A stretch of 64,000 nucleotides of DNA from Streptomyces sp. MMBL 11-1. GTDB lineage: Bacteria > Actinomycetota > Actinomycetes > Streptomycetales > Streptomycetaceae. The DNA is taken from assembly GCF_028622875.1 (NCBI RefSeq), contig NZ_CP117709.1:6761001-6825000 (forward strand), given 5' to 3'. Shown piece after piece: positions 24,954-34,900 of the stretch. Below the pieces are notes generated by a model that ran no database searches, was not told where the DNA came from, and saw only the letters and a program-made list of their open reading frames with translations. The number at the start of each line of letters is the position of its first letter. Position 1 is the stretch's first letter. The translations under genes and the position numbers were made by a program.

Positions 24954-25844
24954 ATGGACTTCCTTCGCCCCGCCAGCTGGGAGGAGGCGCTCGCCGCCAA
25001 GGCCGAGCACCCCACAGCTGTGCCCATCGCGGGCGGCACCGATGTGATGGTCGAGATCAACTTCGACCACCGGCGGCCCGAGTACCTCCTGGACCTGAAC
25101 CGCATCGGTGAGCTGTCCGAGTGGGAGGTGGGCCAGGAGAGCGTGCGGCTCGGCGCCTCCGTGCCGTACAGCGCCATCATGGAGCACCTGCGCACCGAGC
25201 TGCCCGGTCTGGCGCTCGCCTCGCACACCGTCGCCTCCCCACAGATCCGCAACCGCGGCGGCGTCGGCGGCAACCTCGGCACCGCCTCACCGGCCGGTGA
25301 TGCCCACCCGGCCCTGCTCGCGGCAGGCTGCGAGGTCGAGGCCGAATCCGTACGCGGAACGCGGCTGATTCCCATCGACGCCTTCTACACAGGGGTCAAG
25401 CGCAACGCCCTGGAGCCGGACGAGCTGATCCGCGCCGTGCACATCAGGAAGGCCGACGGACCCCAGCAGTACTCCAAGGTCGGCACCCGCAACGCCATGG
25501 TCATCGCCGTCTGCGCCTTCGGTATCGCGCTGCACCCCGAGACCCGCACCGTGCGCACCGGCATCGGCTCCGCCGCACCGACGCCCGTCCGGGCCAAGGA
25601 GGCCGAGGAGTTCCTGAACGCCGCGCTCGAAGAGGGCGGGTTCTGGGAGAACGGAAAGATCATCACCCCCGCCGTCGCCAAGCAGTTCGCCGCCCTCGCG
25701 TCCGGCGCCTGCAACCCGATCGACGACGTGCGCGGCACGGCGAAGTACCGCAGGCACGCGGTCGGCATCATGGCCCGCCGCACGCTCGGCTGGACCTGGG
25801 AGCAGTACCGCGGCGCGGGCCGCACGCTGGAAGGAGCTGCGTAA
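24954..25844 (+). CDS. Xanthine dehydrogenase, FAD-binding subunit
   Basis: The medium subunit of a molybdenum hydroxylase; it takes electrons from the iron-sulfur subunit and reduces NAD. The 296-residue protein has the FAD pyrophosphate motif PIAGGTDVMVEIN (about 22-36), the second motif RNRGGVGGNLGTASPAGDAH (about 101-120) and a C-terminal CO-dehydrogenase flavoprotein domain. The ATG 24954 follows AAGAAGAGAG. The next gene starts 2 bp after its stop, so three subunits are co-translated. Adjacent XdhC, PucR and a purine permease favour xanthine/hypoxanthine over CO or nicotinate as substrate. Confidence 0.9.
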   Translation: MDFLRPASWEEALAAKAEHPTAVPIAGGTDVMVEINFDHRRPEYLLDLNRIGELSEWEVGQESVRLGASVPYSAIMEHLRTELPGLALASHTVASPQIRNRGGVGGNLGTASPAGDAHPALLAAGCEVEAESVRGTRLIPIDAFYTGVKRNALEPDELIRAVHIRKADGPQQYSKVGTRNAMVIAVCAFGIALHPETRTVRTGIGSAAPTPVRAKEAEEFLNAALEEGGFWENGKIITPAVAKQFAALASGACNPIDDVRGTAKYRRHAVGIMARRTLGWTWEQYRGAGRTLEGAA

Positions 25845-25846
25845 CC

Positions 25847-26446
25847 ATGCGAGTCAATTTCACGGTCAACGGCCGTCCGCAGGAGGCCGACGACGTGTGG
25901 GAGGGCGAGTCCCTCCTGTACGTCCTGCGCGAGCGCATGGGCCTGCCCGGCTCCAAGAACGCCTGCGAGCAGGGCGAGTGCGGATCCTGCACCGTCCGGC
26001 TGGACGGCGTCCCGGTCTGCGCGTGCCTCGTCGCCGCCGGCCAGGTCCAGGACCGCGAGGTCGTCACCGTCGAGGGCCTGGCCGACTACGCCAAGCACCG
26101 CGAGGACGCCCATCCCGGCGGCGGCTGCGCCACCGGCGCCTGCGGCACCACCCTGGACGCCGCCCAGCGCTGGCAGTCCAGGCCCACCGACGGCCAGACC
26201 GGCGAGGCCGTCGAACTCTCCCCGATCCAGCAGGCGTTCATCGACGCCGGAGCCGTCCAGTGCGGCTTCTGCACCCCCGGCCTGCTGGTGGCCGCCGACG
26301 AGCTGCTGGAGCACACCCCCTCGCCGTCCGACCAGGACATCCGTGAGGCGCTCTCCGGCAACCTCTGCCGCTGCACGGGTTACGAGAAGATCCTCGACGC
26401 GGTCCGCCTCGCGGCCGCCCGTCAGGAAGAGGCGGTCCAGTCATGA
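25847..26446 (+). CDS. Xanthine dehydrogenase, [2Fe-2S] subunit, with an extra Cys-containing insert
   Basis: The small electron-transfer subunit. The N-terminal plant-type ferredoxin cluster uses CEQGECGSC (Cys40, 45, 48) and Cys58/60. The C-terminal cluster domain has CGFCTPG (about 139) and CRCTGYEKI (about 174). The 199 residues exceed the usual 150-170. The extra length is an insert at about 84-123 between the two cluster domains (DAHPGGGCATGACG plus a linker), adding Cys94 and Cys99. The start ATG 25847 comes just after the FAD-subunit stop and the stop overlaps the next ATG. Confidence 0.9.
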   Translation: MRVNFTVNGRPQEADDVWEGESLLYVLRERMGLPGSKNACEQGECGSCTVRLDGVPVCACLVAAGQVQDREVVTVEGLADYAKHREDAHPGGGCATGACGTTLDAAQRWQSRPTDGQTGEAVELSPIQQAFIDAGAVQCGFCTPGLLVAADELLEHTPSPSDQDIREALSGNLCRCTGYEKILDAVRLAAARQEEAVQS

Positions 26447-28860
26447 CGACGCCCCCGAAGGACCGGACCGTACCGGCCGGCACGCCCACCAAGATCACCC
26501 AGGGTGCGCCCACCAAGGGCGGCATCGGTGAGTCCACGCTCCGCCCGGACGGCACCCTCAAGGTCACCGGCGAGTTCGCGTACTCCTCCGACATGTGGCA
26601 CGAGGACATGCTGTGGGGCCAGACGCTGCGCTCCACCGTCGCGCACGCCGAGATCGTCTCCATCGACACCTCCGAGGCGCTCGCGACGTCCGGCGTCTAC
26701 GCCGTGATGACCTACGACGACCTGCCCGCCGAGATGAAGAACTACGGCCTGGAGATCCAGGACACCCCGGTTCTCGCCCACGGCAAGGTCCGCCACCACG
26801 GTGAGCCGGTCGCCATCGTGGCCGCCGACCACCCGGAGACCGCGCGCCGCGCCGCCGCCAAGATCAGGATCGAGTACCGCGAGCTGCCGATCGTCACCGA
26901 CGAGGCCTCGGCGACCGCCCCCGACGCGGTGCTCGTGCACGAGGGCCGCGACGACCACCACATCGGTCACGTCCCGCACCCCAACATCGTGCACCGCCAG
27001 CCGATCATCCGCGGCGACGCCGACGAGGCCGCGAAGCGGGCCGACGTCATCGTCACCGGCGACTACACCTTCGGCATGCAGGACCAGGCCTTCCTCGGCC
27101 CCGAGTCCGGCCTCGCGGTGCCCTCCGAGGACGGCGGCGTCGAGCTGTACGTCGCCACCCAGTGGCTGCACTCGGACCTCGGCCAGATCGCCCCCGTCCT
27201 CGGCCTGCCCGAGGAGAAGGTCCGTATGACGCTCTCCGGCGTCGGCGGGGCCTTCGGCGGCCGCGAGGACATCTCGATGCAGATCCACGCCTGCCTCCTG
27301 GCGCTCCGCACCGGCAAGCCGGTCAAGATCGTCTACAACCGCTTCGAGTCCTTCTTCGGACACGTCCACCGGCACCCGGCGAAGCTCCACTACGAGCACG
27401 GCGCCACCAAGGACGGCAAGCTCACGCACATGAAGTGCCGCATCGTCCTGGACGGCGGGGCCTACGCCTCCGCCTCCCCGGCGGTCGTCGGCAACGCCTC
27501 CTCGCTCTCGGTCGGCCCCTACGTCATCGAGGACGTCGACATCGAGGCGATCGCGCTCTACACCAACAACCCGCCGTGCGGCGCGATGCGCGGCTTCGGC
27601 GCGGTCCAGGCGTGCTTCGCCTACGAGGCGCAGATGGACAAGCTCGCCGCGAAGCTGGGCATGGACCCGGTGGAGTTCCGGCAGCTCAACGCCATGGAGC
27701 AGGGCACCCTGCTGCCCACCGGGCAGCCCTGCGACTCGCCGGCCCCGGTCGCCGAGCTGCTGCGCCGGGTCAAGTCCCGGCCGCTGCCGCCCGAGCAGCA
27801 GTGGCTGGCGGCGGGCAGCGAGGGCACCTCCGTCGACGTCCGCGCGCTGCCCGGCGGGCTCTCCAACACCACTCACGGCGAAGGCGTCGTGCGGGGTGTC
27901 GGCTACGCGGTCGGCCTGAAGAACGTCGGCTTCTCCGAAGGCTTCGACGACTACTCCACCGCCCGGGTCCGGATGGAGGTCATCAACGGAGAACCGGTCG
28001 CGACCGTGCACACCGCGATGGCCGAGGTCGGCCAGGGCGGGGTCACCGTCCACGCCCAGATCGCCCGTACCGAACTCGGCGTCAACCAGGTCACCATCCA
28101 CCCCGCCGACACCCGGGTCGGCTCCGCCGGATCCACCTCCGCCTCCCGCCAGACGTACGTCACCGGCGGCGCGGTCAAGAACTCCTGCGAAGCCGTACGG
28201 GAGAAGGTCCTGGAGCTGGGCCGCACCAAGTTCGGGACGTACCACCCGGCCTGGGCCACCGCTGAACTCCTCCTGGAGGGCGGCAAGGTCGTCACCGACG
28301 GGGGCGAGGTGCTGGCCGACCTCGCCGACGTCCTGGAGGACGAGGCGATCGACATCGAGCTGGAGTGGCGCCACCGGCCCACCGAGGCGTTCGACCTGCG
28401 CACCGGACAGGGCAACGGCCACGTCCAGTACTCCTTCGCCGCGCACCGCGCGGTCGTCGAGGTCGACACCGAGCTGGGCCTGGTCAAGGTCATCGAACTG
28501 GCCTGCGCCCAGGACGTCGGCAAGGCGCTCAACCCGCTCTCCGTCCTCGGCCAGATCCAGGGCGGCACCCTCCAGGGCATGGGCGTCGCGGTGATGGAGG
28601 AGATCATCGTCGACCCGCAGACCGCGCAGGTGCGCAACCCCTCCTTCACGGACTACCTGCTCCCCACGATCCTCGACACGCCGACGATCCCGGTCGACGT
28701 GCTCGAACTCGCCGACGAGCACGCCCCGTACGGGCTGCGCGGCATCGGCGAGGCACCCACCCTGTCGTCGACCCCGGCCGTCCTCGCGGCGATCCGGAAC
28801 GCGACGGGTCTGGAGCTCAACAGGACACCGGTGCGGCCCGAACACCTCACCAGCACCTGA
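26443..28860 (+). CDS. Xanthine dehydrogenase, molybdopterin-binding catalytic subunit
   Basis: The large subunit, which hydroxylates hypoxanthine/xanthine at the Mo centre. It has 805 residues. Landmarks are SGVGGAFGGREDISMQ (Mo-cofactor loop), GAMRGFGAVQACFAYEAQMD, TAMAEVGQGGVTVHAQIART (Gln contacting Mo) and near the C-terminus GLRGIGEAPTLSS with the likely catalytic Glu770. The ATG overlaps the previous TGA (ATGA), so it is translationally coupled. The first 35 residues are a polar extension. The operon order FAD, FeS, Mo is common in actinobacteria. A hairpin follows the stop. Confidence 0.93.
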   Translation: MTTPPKDRTVPAGTPTKITQGAPTKGGIGESTLRPDGTLKVTGEFAYSSDMWHEDMLWGQTLRSTVAHAEIVSIDTSEALATSGVYAVMTYDDLPAEMKNYGLEIQDTPVLAHGKVRHHGEPVAIVAADHPETARRAAAKIRIEYRELPIVTDEASATAPDAVLVHEGRDDHHIGHVPHPNIVHRQPIIRGDADEAAKRADVIVTGDYTFGMQDQAFLGPESGLAVPSEDGGVELYVATQWLHSDLGQIAPVLGLPEEKVRMTLSGVGGAFGGREDISMQIHACLLALRTGKPVKIVYNRFESFFGHVHRHPAKLHYEHGATKDGKLTHMKCRIVLDGGAYASASPAVVGNASSLSVGPYVIEDVDIEAIALYTNNPPCGAMRGFGAVQACFAYEAQMDKLAAKLGMDPVEFRQLNAMEQGTLLPTGQPCDSPAPVAELLRRVKSRPLPPEQQWLAAGSEGTSVDVRALPGGLSNTTHGEGVVRGVGYAVGLKNVGFSEGFDDYSTARVRMEVINGEPVATVHTAMAEVGQGGVTVHAQIARTELGVNQVTIHPADTRVGSAGSTSASRQTYVTGGAVKNSCEAVREKVLELGRTKFGTYHPAWATAELLLEGGKVVTDGGEVLADLADVLEDEAIDIELEWRHRPTEAFDLRTGQGNGHVQYSFAAHRAVVEVDTELGLVKVIELACAQDVGKALNPLSVLGQIQGGTLQGMGVAVMEEIIVDPQTAQVRNPSFTDYLLPTILDTPTIPVDVLELADEHAPYGLRGIGEAPTLSSTPAVLAAIRNATGLELNRTPVRPEHLTST

Positions 28861-28867
28861 GAGACCG

Positions 28868-28899
28868 GCCGGGCGACTTCCCACCGGAGCTCGCCCGGC
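28868..28899 (+). terminator. Hairpin after the xanthine dehydrogenase operon
   Basis: GCCGGGCGA (28868-28876) pairs with TCGCCCGGC (28891-28899), eight bases after the Mo-subunit stop. The rest of the 334-bp gap to the permease (to 29194) shows no gene; the permease probably has its own promoter there. Confidence 0.6.
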
Positions 28900-29194
28900 A
28901 CAGTCTCCGAGCGGTCCCCCCGAACCCTCCGGGCGGCGCGCAGCGCCGAGAACGTCACACTTTTCCGCTCCCCGCGCCGCCCGGAGACACCAAGTACCGC
29001 ACCGCTCGCGGTTCTTCACCGCCGTGCCGAGAGCACGGCACCGCCTCACGGATCATCCGTGCCGCCGGCACATCCGTTCTGCTTCCCCGTCCGTCCCGGC
29101 CGTCCCCGGGTCGTGCAGCCGACGCAGTCATCCCAAATCCCGCATTCAGGAATCTCCAAGCGGGTGCCCCTGTGAACCTTGGGAGTCAGGCATC

Positions 29195-30652
29195 ATGACC
29201 CAGCAGTCAGTGGAACCGAGAACCAGCCCGGAAAGCGCGGGCCCCGGCTCGCGCGTCCCCGCCGGAAGATCATGGCTCGACCGGTACTTCCACATATCCG
29301 AACGAGGATCCACCGTCGCGCGCGAGCTGCGCGGAGGCGTCACGACCTTCATGGCCATGGCGTACATCCTCCTGCTCAACCCGCTGATCCTGGGCGGGGA
29401 GGACGTCAACGGCAACCTCCTCAGCCAGCCCGGCCTGATCACCGCGACCGCCTTCGCGGCGGCCGCCACGACCCTGCTCATGGGCTTCGTCGGGAAGGTG
29501 CCCCTGGCGCTCGCCGCCGGGCTCAGCGTCTCCGGCGTGCTCGCCTCGCAGGTCGCGCCCAACATGACCTGGCCGCAGGCCATGGGCATGTGTGTGATCT
29601 ACGGTGTGGTGATCTGCCTCCTGGTGGTCACCGGCCTCCGCGAGATGATCATGAACGCGATCCCGCTCGCGCTCAAGCACGGCATCACCATGGGCATCGG
29701 GCTCTTCATCGCCCTCATCGGCCTCTACAAGGCCGGATTCGTCCACCAGGGCCAGGCGACCCCCGTCTCCCTCGGCCCGGCCGGTGAACTCGCCGGCTGG
29801 CCCGTGCTGATCTTCTGCGTGACCCTGCTGCTCATCTTCATGCTCCAGGCGCGCGACATCCCCGGCGCGATCCTCATCGGCATCGCCGTCGGCACCGTGG
29901 TCGCGATCGTCATCAACGCGATCGTCGACATCGACCCCAAGAAGTGGAGCAGCGGCCCGCCGGAACTGGAGGGCGGCGCGGTCTCCGCCCCCGACTTCTC
30001 GCTCTTCGGGAACGTCGAGTTCGGCGGCTGGGGAGACGTCGGGGTGATGACGGTCGGCATGATCGTCTTCACCCTCGTGCTGGCCGGCTTCTTCGACGCG
30101 ATGGCCACCATCATCGGCGTCGGCACCGAGGCCAAGCTCGCCGATGACAAGGGCCGCATGCCGGGCCTGTCCAAGGCGCTGTTCATCGACGGCGCCGGCG
30201 GCGTCATCGGCGGTGTCGCCTCGGGCTCCGGCCAGACCGTCTTCGTGGAATCGGCGACCGGCGTCGGGGAAGGGGCCCGGACCGGGCTCGCCTCCGCCGT
30301 CACCGGACTCTTCTTCGCCGCCTGTCTCTTCTTCACCCCGCTCACCGCGATCGTGCCGACCGAGGTGGCCTCGGCCGCCCTCGTCGTCATCGGCGCGATG
30401 ATGATGCAGAACGCCCGGCACGTGGACTGGAGCGACCGCTCGGTCGCCATCCCGGTCTTCCTGACCGTGGTCCTGATGCCCTTCACGTACACCATCACCA
30501 CCGGTGTCGCCGCGGGGGTCATCGCGTACAGCGCCATCAAGCTCGCCCAGGGCCGGGCCCGTGAGGTCGGGGCCTTCATGTGGGGGCTGACGGTGATCTT
30601 CATCGTCTTCTTCGCCCTCAACCCGATCGAGAGCTGGCTCGGCGTCCACTGA
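29195..30652 (+). CDS. NCS2 family purine permease, AzgA-like
   Basis: A 485-residue transporter with about 12-14 hydrophobic segments and a hydrophilic N-terminal 50 residues. The family signature is VESATGVGEGARTGLASAVT with the preceding GSGQT. It resembles the AzgA branch (adenine, guanine, hypoxanthine with proton symport) more than the xanthine/uric acid branch. It would feed hypoxanthine to the xanthine dehydrogenase next door. The ATG 29195 has GGGAG nine bases upstream. Confidence 0.88.
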   Translation: MTQQSVEPRTSPESAGPGSRVPAGRSWLDRYFHISERGSTVARELRGGVTTFMAMAYILLLNPLILGGEDVNGNLLSQPGLITATAFAAAATTLLMGFVGKVPLALAAGLSVSGVLASQVAPNMTWPQAMGMCVIYGVVICLLVVTGLREMIMNAIPLALKHGITMGIGLFIALIGLYKAGFVHQGQATPVSLGPAGELAGWPVLIFCVTLLLIFMLQARDIPGAILIGIAVGTVVAIVINAIVDIDPKKWSSGPPELEGGAVSAPDFSLFGNVEFGGWGDVGVMTVGMIVFTLVLAGFFDAMATIIGVGTEAKLADDKGRMPGLSKALFIDGAGGVIGGVASGSGQTVFVESATGVGEGARTGLASAVTGLFFAACLFFTPLTAIVPTEVASAALVVIGAMMMQNARHVDWSDRSVAIPVFLTVVLMPFTYTITTGVAAGVIAYSAIKLAQGRAREVGAFMWGLTVIFIVFFALNPIESWLGVH

Positions 30653-30658
30653 CGCCCG

Positions 30659-30688
30659 GGGTCCGGTCCTGAGATCATGACCGGACCC
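30659..30688 (+). terminator. 10-bp hairpin between permease and xdhC genes
   Basis: GGGTCCGGTC (30659-30668) pairs exactly with GACCGGACCC (30679-30688) in a 70-bp gap. It could terminate or only attenuate, since the XdhC gene follows at once in the same direction. Confidence 0.5.
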
Positions 30689-30722
30689 GCCCCGCGCCCC
30701 TTCACACCTGAGGAGATACGCC

Positions 30723-31865
30723 ATGCTGGACATCGCCGAAGAGCTGCACCGGTGGGTCTCGCAGGGACGCGAGTTCGCCGTCGCCACCGTCGTGGCGGTC
30801 GGCGGCAGCGCGCCCCGGCAGCCAGGGGCCGCCCTCGCGGTCGACCGCGAGGGCGCGGCCATCGGCTCGGTGTCCGGCGGATGCGTGGAGGGGGCCGTCT
30901 ACGAACTGTGCCAACAGGCCCTTCAGGACGGGAAATCCGTCCGCGAGCGCTTCGGCTACAGCGACGAGGACGCCTTCGCGGTCGGTCTGACCTGCGGGGG
31001 TGTCATCGACATCCTGGTGACACCGGTACGGACGGACGACCCCGCCCGCCCGGTGTTCGCCGCCGCGCTCGCGGCCGCCGCCGAGGGGACGGCGGCCGCG
31101 CTGGCCCGCGTCACGGACGGACCCGACGAGTTGCTCGGACTCCCGCTCCTGGTCCGCGCCGACGGCAGCCACGAGGGCGGGCTCGGCGGCCACCCGGCGC
31201 TCGACCGGACCGCCGCCGCCGAGACCCGCGCCCTGCTGGACGCGGGCCGCACCGGGCCCCTCGCCATCGGCGCGGAGGGCTCCCGCTGCGGCCGCCCCAT
31301 CGAGCTCCTGGTCGAGTCCAGCGTCCCGCCGCCGCGCATGATCGTGTTCGGCGCCATCGACTTCGCCGCCGCGCTCGTCCGCGCCGGGAAGTTCCTCGGC
31401 TACCGGGTCACCGTCTGCGACGCCCGACCGGTCTTCGCCACCGCCGCACGCTTCCCCGAAGCCGACGAGATCGTCGTCGACTGGCCCCACCGCTACCTCG
31501 CCGGGACCGCGACCGACGCGCGCACCGTGCTCTGCGTCCTCACCCACGACGCCAAGTTCGACATTCCGCTGCTGGAGGCCGCCCTGCGCCTCCCGGTCGC
31601 CTACGTCGGCGCGATGGGCTCCCGCCGCACCCACCTGGAGCGCGACGACCGGCTGCGCGAGATCGGCCTCACCGACCGTGAACGGGCCCGGCTGCACTCA
31701 CCCATCGGCCTCGACCTCGGAGCCCGTACGCCGGAGGAGACGGCCCTGTCCATCGCCGCCGAGATCGTCGCGGTCCGGCGCGGCGGCAGCGGCGTACCGC
31801 TCACCGGTGCCCATACCCCCATCCATCACGACAGCAGCGGACAGCCGCTCGCCTCGGTGGCCTGA
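30723..31865 (+). CDS. xdhC: XdhC family molybdenum-cofactor insertion protein
   Basis: A 380-residue chaperone that binds sulfurated Mo cofactor and inserts it into xanthine dehydrogenase in characterised systems. The N-terminal XdhC_CoxI domain has GSAPRQPGAALAVDREG, SGGCVEGAVYE and LTCGGVIDILVTP. The C-terminal Rossmann domain (from about 205, MIVFGAIDFAAALVRAGKFL) ends with YVGAMGSRRTH and HSPIGLDLGARTPEETALSI. The ATG 30723 has TGAGGAGAT eight bases upstream. It completes the purine block. I use the accessory-protein meaning of the name xdhC. Confidence 0.9.
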   Translation: MLDIAEELHRWVSQGREFAVATVVAVGGSAPRQPGAALAVDREGAAIGSVSGGCVEGAVYELCQQALQDGKSVRERFGYSDEDAFAVGLTCGGVIDILVTPVRTDDPARPVFAAALAAAAEGTAAALARVTDGPDELLGLPLLVRADGSHEGGLGGHPALDRTAAAETRALLDAGRTGPLAIGAEGSRCGRPIELLVESSVPPPRMIVFGAIDFAAALVRAGKFLGYRVTVCDARPVFATAARFPEADEIVVDWPHRYLAGTATDARTVLCVLTHDAKFDIPLLEAALRLPVAYVGAMGSRRTHLERDDRLREIGLTDRERARLHSPIGLDLGARTPEETALSIAAEIVAVRRGGSGVPLTGAHTPIHHDSSGQPLASVA

Positions 31866-31970
31866 AACGTCCGTCAACAGCCCATCCGTCTCGGGCGGGT
31901 TGCCGCCACGGCGGTTTCCCGCCCGCCCGGAACGCAGCGGTCGCCCCGGATTTGCCGGTAGATCAGCTGC

Positions 31971-34900
31971 ATGACTTCTTCCCCCTCCTCCGTTCCCGGC
32001 CGGGCGAGATCCGCCCGCCCCGGACGCAGAGCCCTGCTCCTGGCGACCTCGGCGGCCCTGCTGGGCGGCACGCTGGTCCCCCTCGCGGGCACCGCCGGCG
32101 CCGCCCCCGCACCGCGAGCCGAGGCCGCGAGCTCCGACATCCGTACCGAGAGCCACACCATCACCCTGATCACCGGTGACGTCGTGCGCTATGCGGACGG
32201 CCCCGGCGGCCAGGACACCGTCACCGTGGACCGCCCGGACGGCGCGAGCGGCGGCGTCCGCATCCAGCAGGCGGGCGAGGACGTGTACGTCCTGCCCGAC
32301 GAGGCCACCACGCTGATCGCGTCCGGCGCCCTGGACCGTCGCCTGTTCAACGTCTCGGCGCTGGTGCGGATGGGGTACGACGACGAGGGCACCGGCTCCG
32401 TCCCGCTCATCGCCACCTACCCGCCCGCACGCGCCAAGGCCCTGCCCGCCGCGCCGCGCGGCGCGAAGAAGGTCCGCACTCTCGAATCCGTCCACGGCGC
32501 CGCCCTCACGGCCGACAAGGACGACGCGCGGACGTTCTGGAGTGCCATCACCCGTCAGGACAAGGCCCGTTCATTCGACGGCGGGATCGCGAAGCTCTGG
32601 CTGGACGGCCGCTCCGAGGCGCTGCTGACCGATTCCGTGCCGCAGGTGGGCGCCCCGCAGGCGTGGGCCGCCGGCTTCGACGGCAAGGGCGCCAAGGTCG
32701 CCGTCCTCGACACCGGCATCGACGCCGACCACCCGGACGTCAAGGACCGCGTCGTCGGCGCCCGCAGCTTCGTCCCGGGCGAGGAGGTCGACGACAAGAA
32801 CGGTCACGGCACACACGTCGCCTCCACCATCGCCGGGTCCGGCGCCGCCTCCGGGGGCGCCAACAAGGGCGTCGCCCCGGCAGCCGACCTGCTCGTCGGC
32901 AAGGTCCTCAGCGACGAGGGCTCCGGCGCGGACTCCGGGATCATCGAGGCCATGGAGTGGGCCAAGGCCGAAGGGGCCGACATCGTCTCCATGAGTCTCG
33001 GCTCCCCGGTGCCCGACGACGGCACGGACCCGATGTCCCAGGCGGTGAACTCCCTCTCGGCGGACGGCGGTCCGCTGTTCGTCATCGCGGCGGGCAACGC
33101 GTACGGGGCGGGCACCATCGGCTCGCCCGGCTCGGCGGAGCAGGCGCTCACCATCGCCGCCGTCGACAAGCGGGACGGCCGTGCCGACTTCTCCTCCATG
33201 GGCCCGCTGGTCCGCTCGCACGGCCTGAAGCCCGACCTGTCGGCCCCCGGCGTCGGCATCAACGCCGCGGCCTCGCAGTCGATCCCCGGTATCGACGGCA
33301 TGTACCAGTCGCTGTCCGGCACGTCGATGGCCACGCCCCACGTCGCCGGCGCGGCGGCGATCCTGAAGCAGCGTCACCCCGACTGGTCCGGTCAGCGCGT
33401 CAAGGACGCGCTGATGACCTCGTCCAGGAAGCTCGACGCGTACACCCCGTACGAGCAGGGCACCGGCCGGCTCGACGTGAAGGCGGCCATCGACACGACG
33501 ATCGAGGCCACCGGCTCGGTCGAGGTCGCCTCCTACGCCTGGCCGCACAGCCCGTCCGACGAGGTCGCCGAGCGCACCGTCACCTACCGCAACACGGGTG
33601 CCGAGGACGTCACGCTGAACCTGGCCACCGACACGGACGAGGCGGCGTACACGCTCTCCACCGACAAGCTGACCGTCCCGGCCGGAGGCACCGCGGAGGC
33701 GGTCCTCTCCCTCGACCCGGCGAAGGTCGCCAACGACACCACCTTCTCCGGCCAGGTCGTCGCCACCGACGCGGCGGGCACGACGGTCGCGCACACCGGC
33801 TTCGCGCTCACCAAGGAGAAGGAGCTGCACGACCTGACGGTGAAGCTCCGCGACCGGGCGGGCAAGCCGATGGACGGCGCCGTCGTCATCGCCGAGCTGG
33901 GCGACCCGCAGCTCGGCCTCGTCCAGGTCAGCGGTGGTGAGACCACCCTGCGCCTGCCGCCCGGCAACTACACCGCCTGGTCCTCCGTGGACGTCGACGG
34001 AGACCGCCCCGACTCCAAGGCCGTCGCCTTCCTCTCGGCGCCCGAGACGATCCTGAACAAGCCCACCACGGTCACCCTCGACGCCTCCGAGGCCAACAAG
34101 GTCAGCGTTCGGACCCCGAAGGAGACCGAGACCCGCCAGCTCCGCTACGACATGGCACGTACCGCCCCGGACGGCACCGTCCAGCGCGACGCGTACCAGA
34201 TCCCGCTGACCTACGACCAGCTGTGGGCGAGCCCCACCAAGAAGGTCACCCAGGGCAGCTTCAGCTTCCTGACCCGCTGGCGTCAGGGCGAGGAGCTGAT
34301 CGACGTGGAAGCCGACGGCCGTGACGTGCCGGTCTTCGTGCAGGGCGGCTCGCCGGTCGCCGAGGACAGCAGGCAGAAGCTCAGGGCGGTGTACGCGGGC
34401 AAGGGCACACCGGCGGACTACCGGGGTGCGGACGCGCGAGGCAAGGCGGTCGTCATCACCCGCAGCCCCGACGTCGCTCCCGCCGAACGCCTCGCCGCCG
34501 CGCTGGCGGCCGGGGCCGAGGCCCTGTTCGTCGTCAACGACGAGCGCGGCGTGGCGATGGAGAGCTACACCCCGTACGGCGAGGAGACCACCATCCCCGT
34601 CGCCTCCGTCCAGGCATCCGCGGGCGAGAGCCTGATCAGGGCGGCACAGCGCGGCAAGAAGGTCCAGATCGACCAGAAGAAGTTCGCGGACTACCTGTAC
34701 GACCTGGTGGACCGCCACGACGACACGATCCCGGACCGCTCGCTGGCCTTCACCCCCTCGACCCGTCAGCTCGCGAAGGTGGAGAACACCTTCTACGGCC
34801 ACAAGAAGACGCTCGGCGGCGGCTACCGCTACGACATCCCGGACTACGGGCCCGGCCTCGGCTTCGAGGAGTACGAGCAGTTCCCGGACGTCCGCACCGA

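Noticed and set aside
24954..28860. The three-subunit molybdenum hydroxylase as an aerobic CO dehydrogenase
   Set aside because: The Mo subunit lacks a recognisable CO dehydrogenase Cys loop, and PucR, a purine permease and XdhC surround it.
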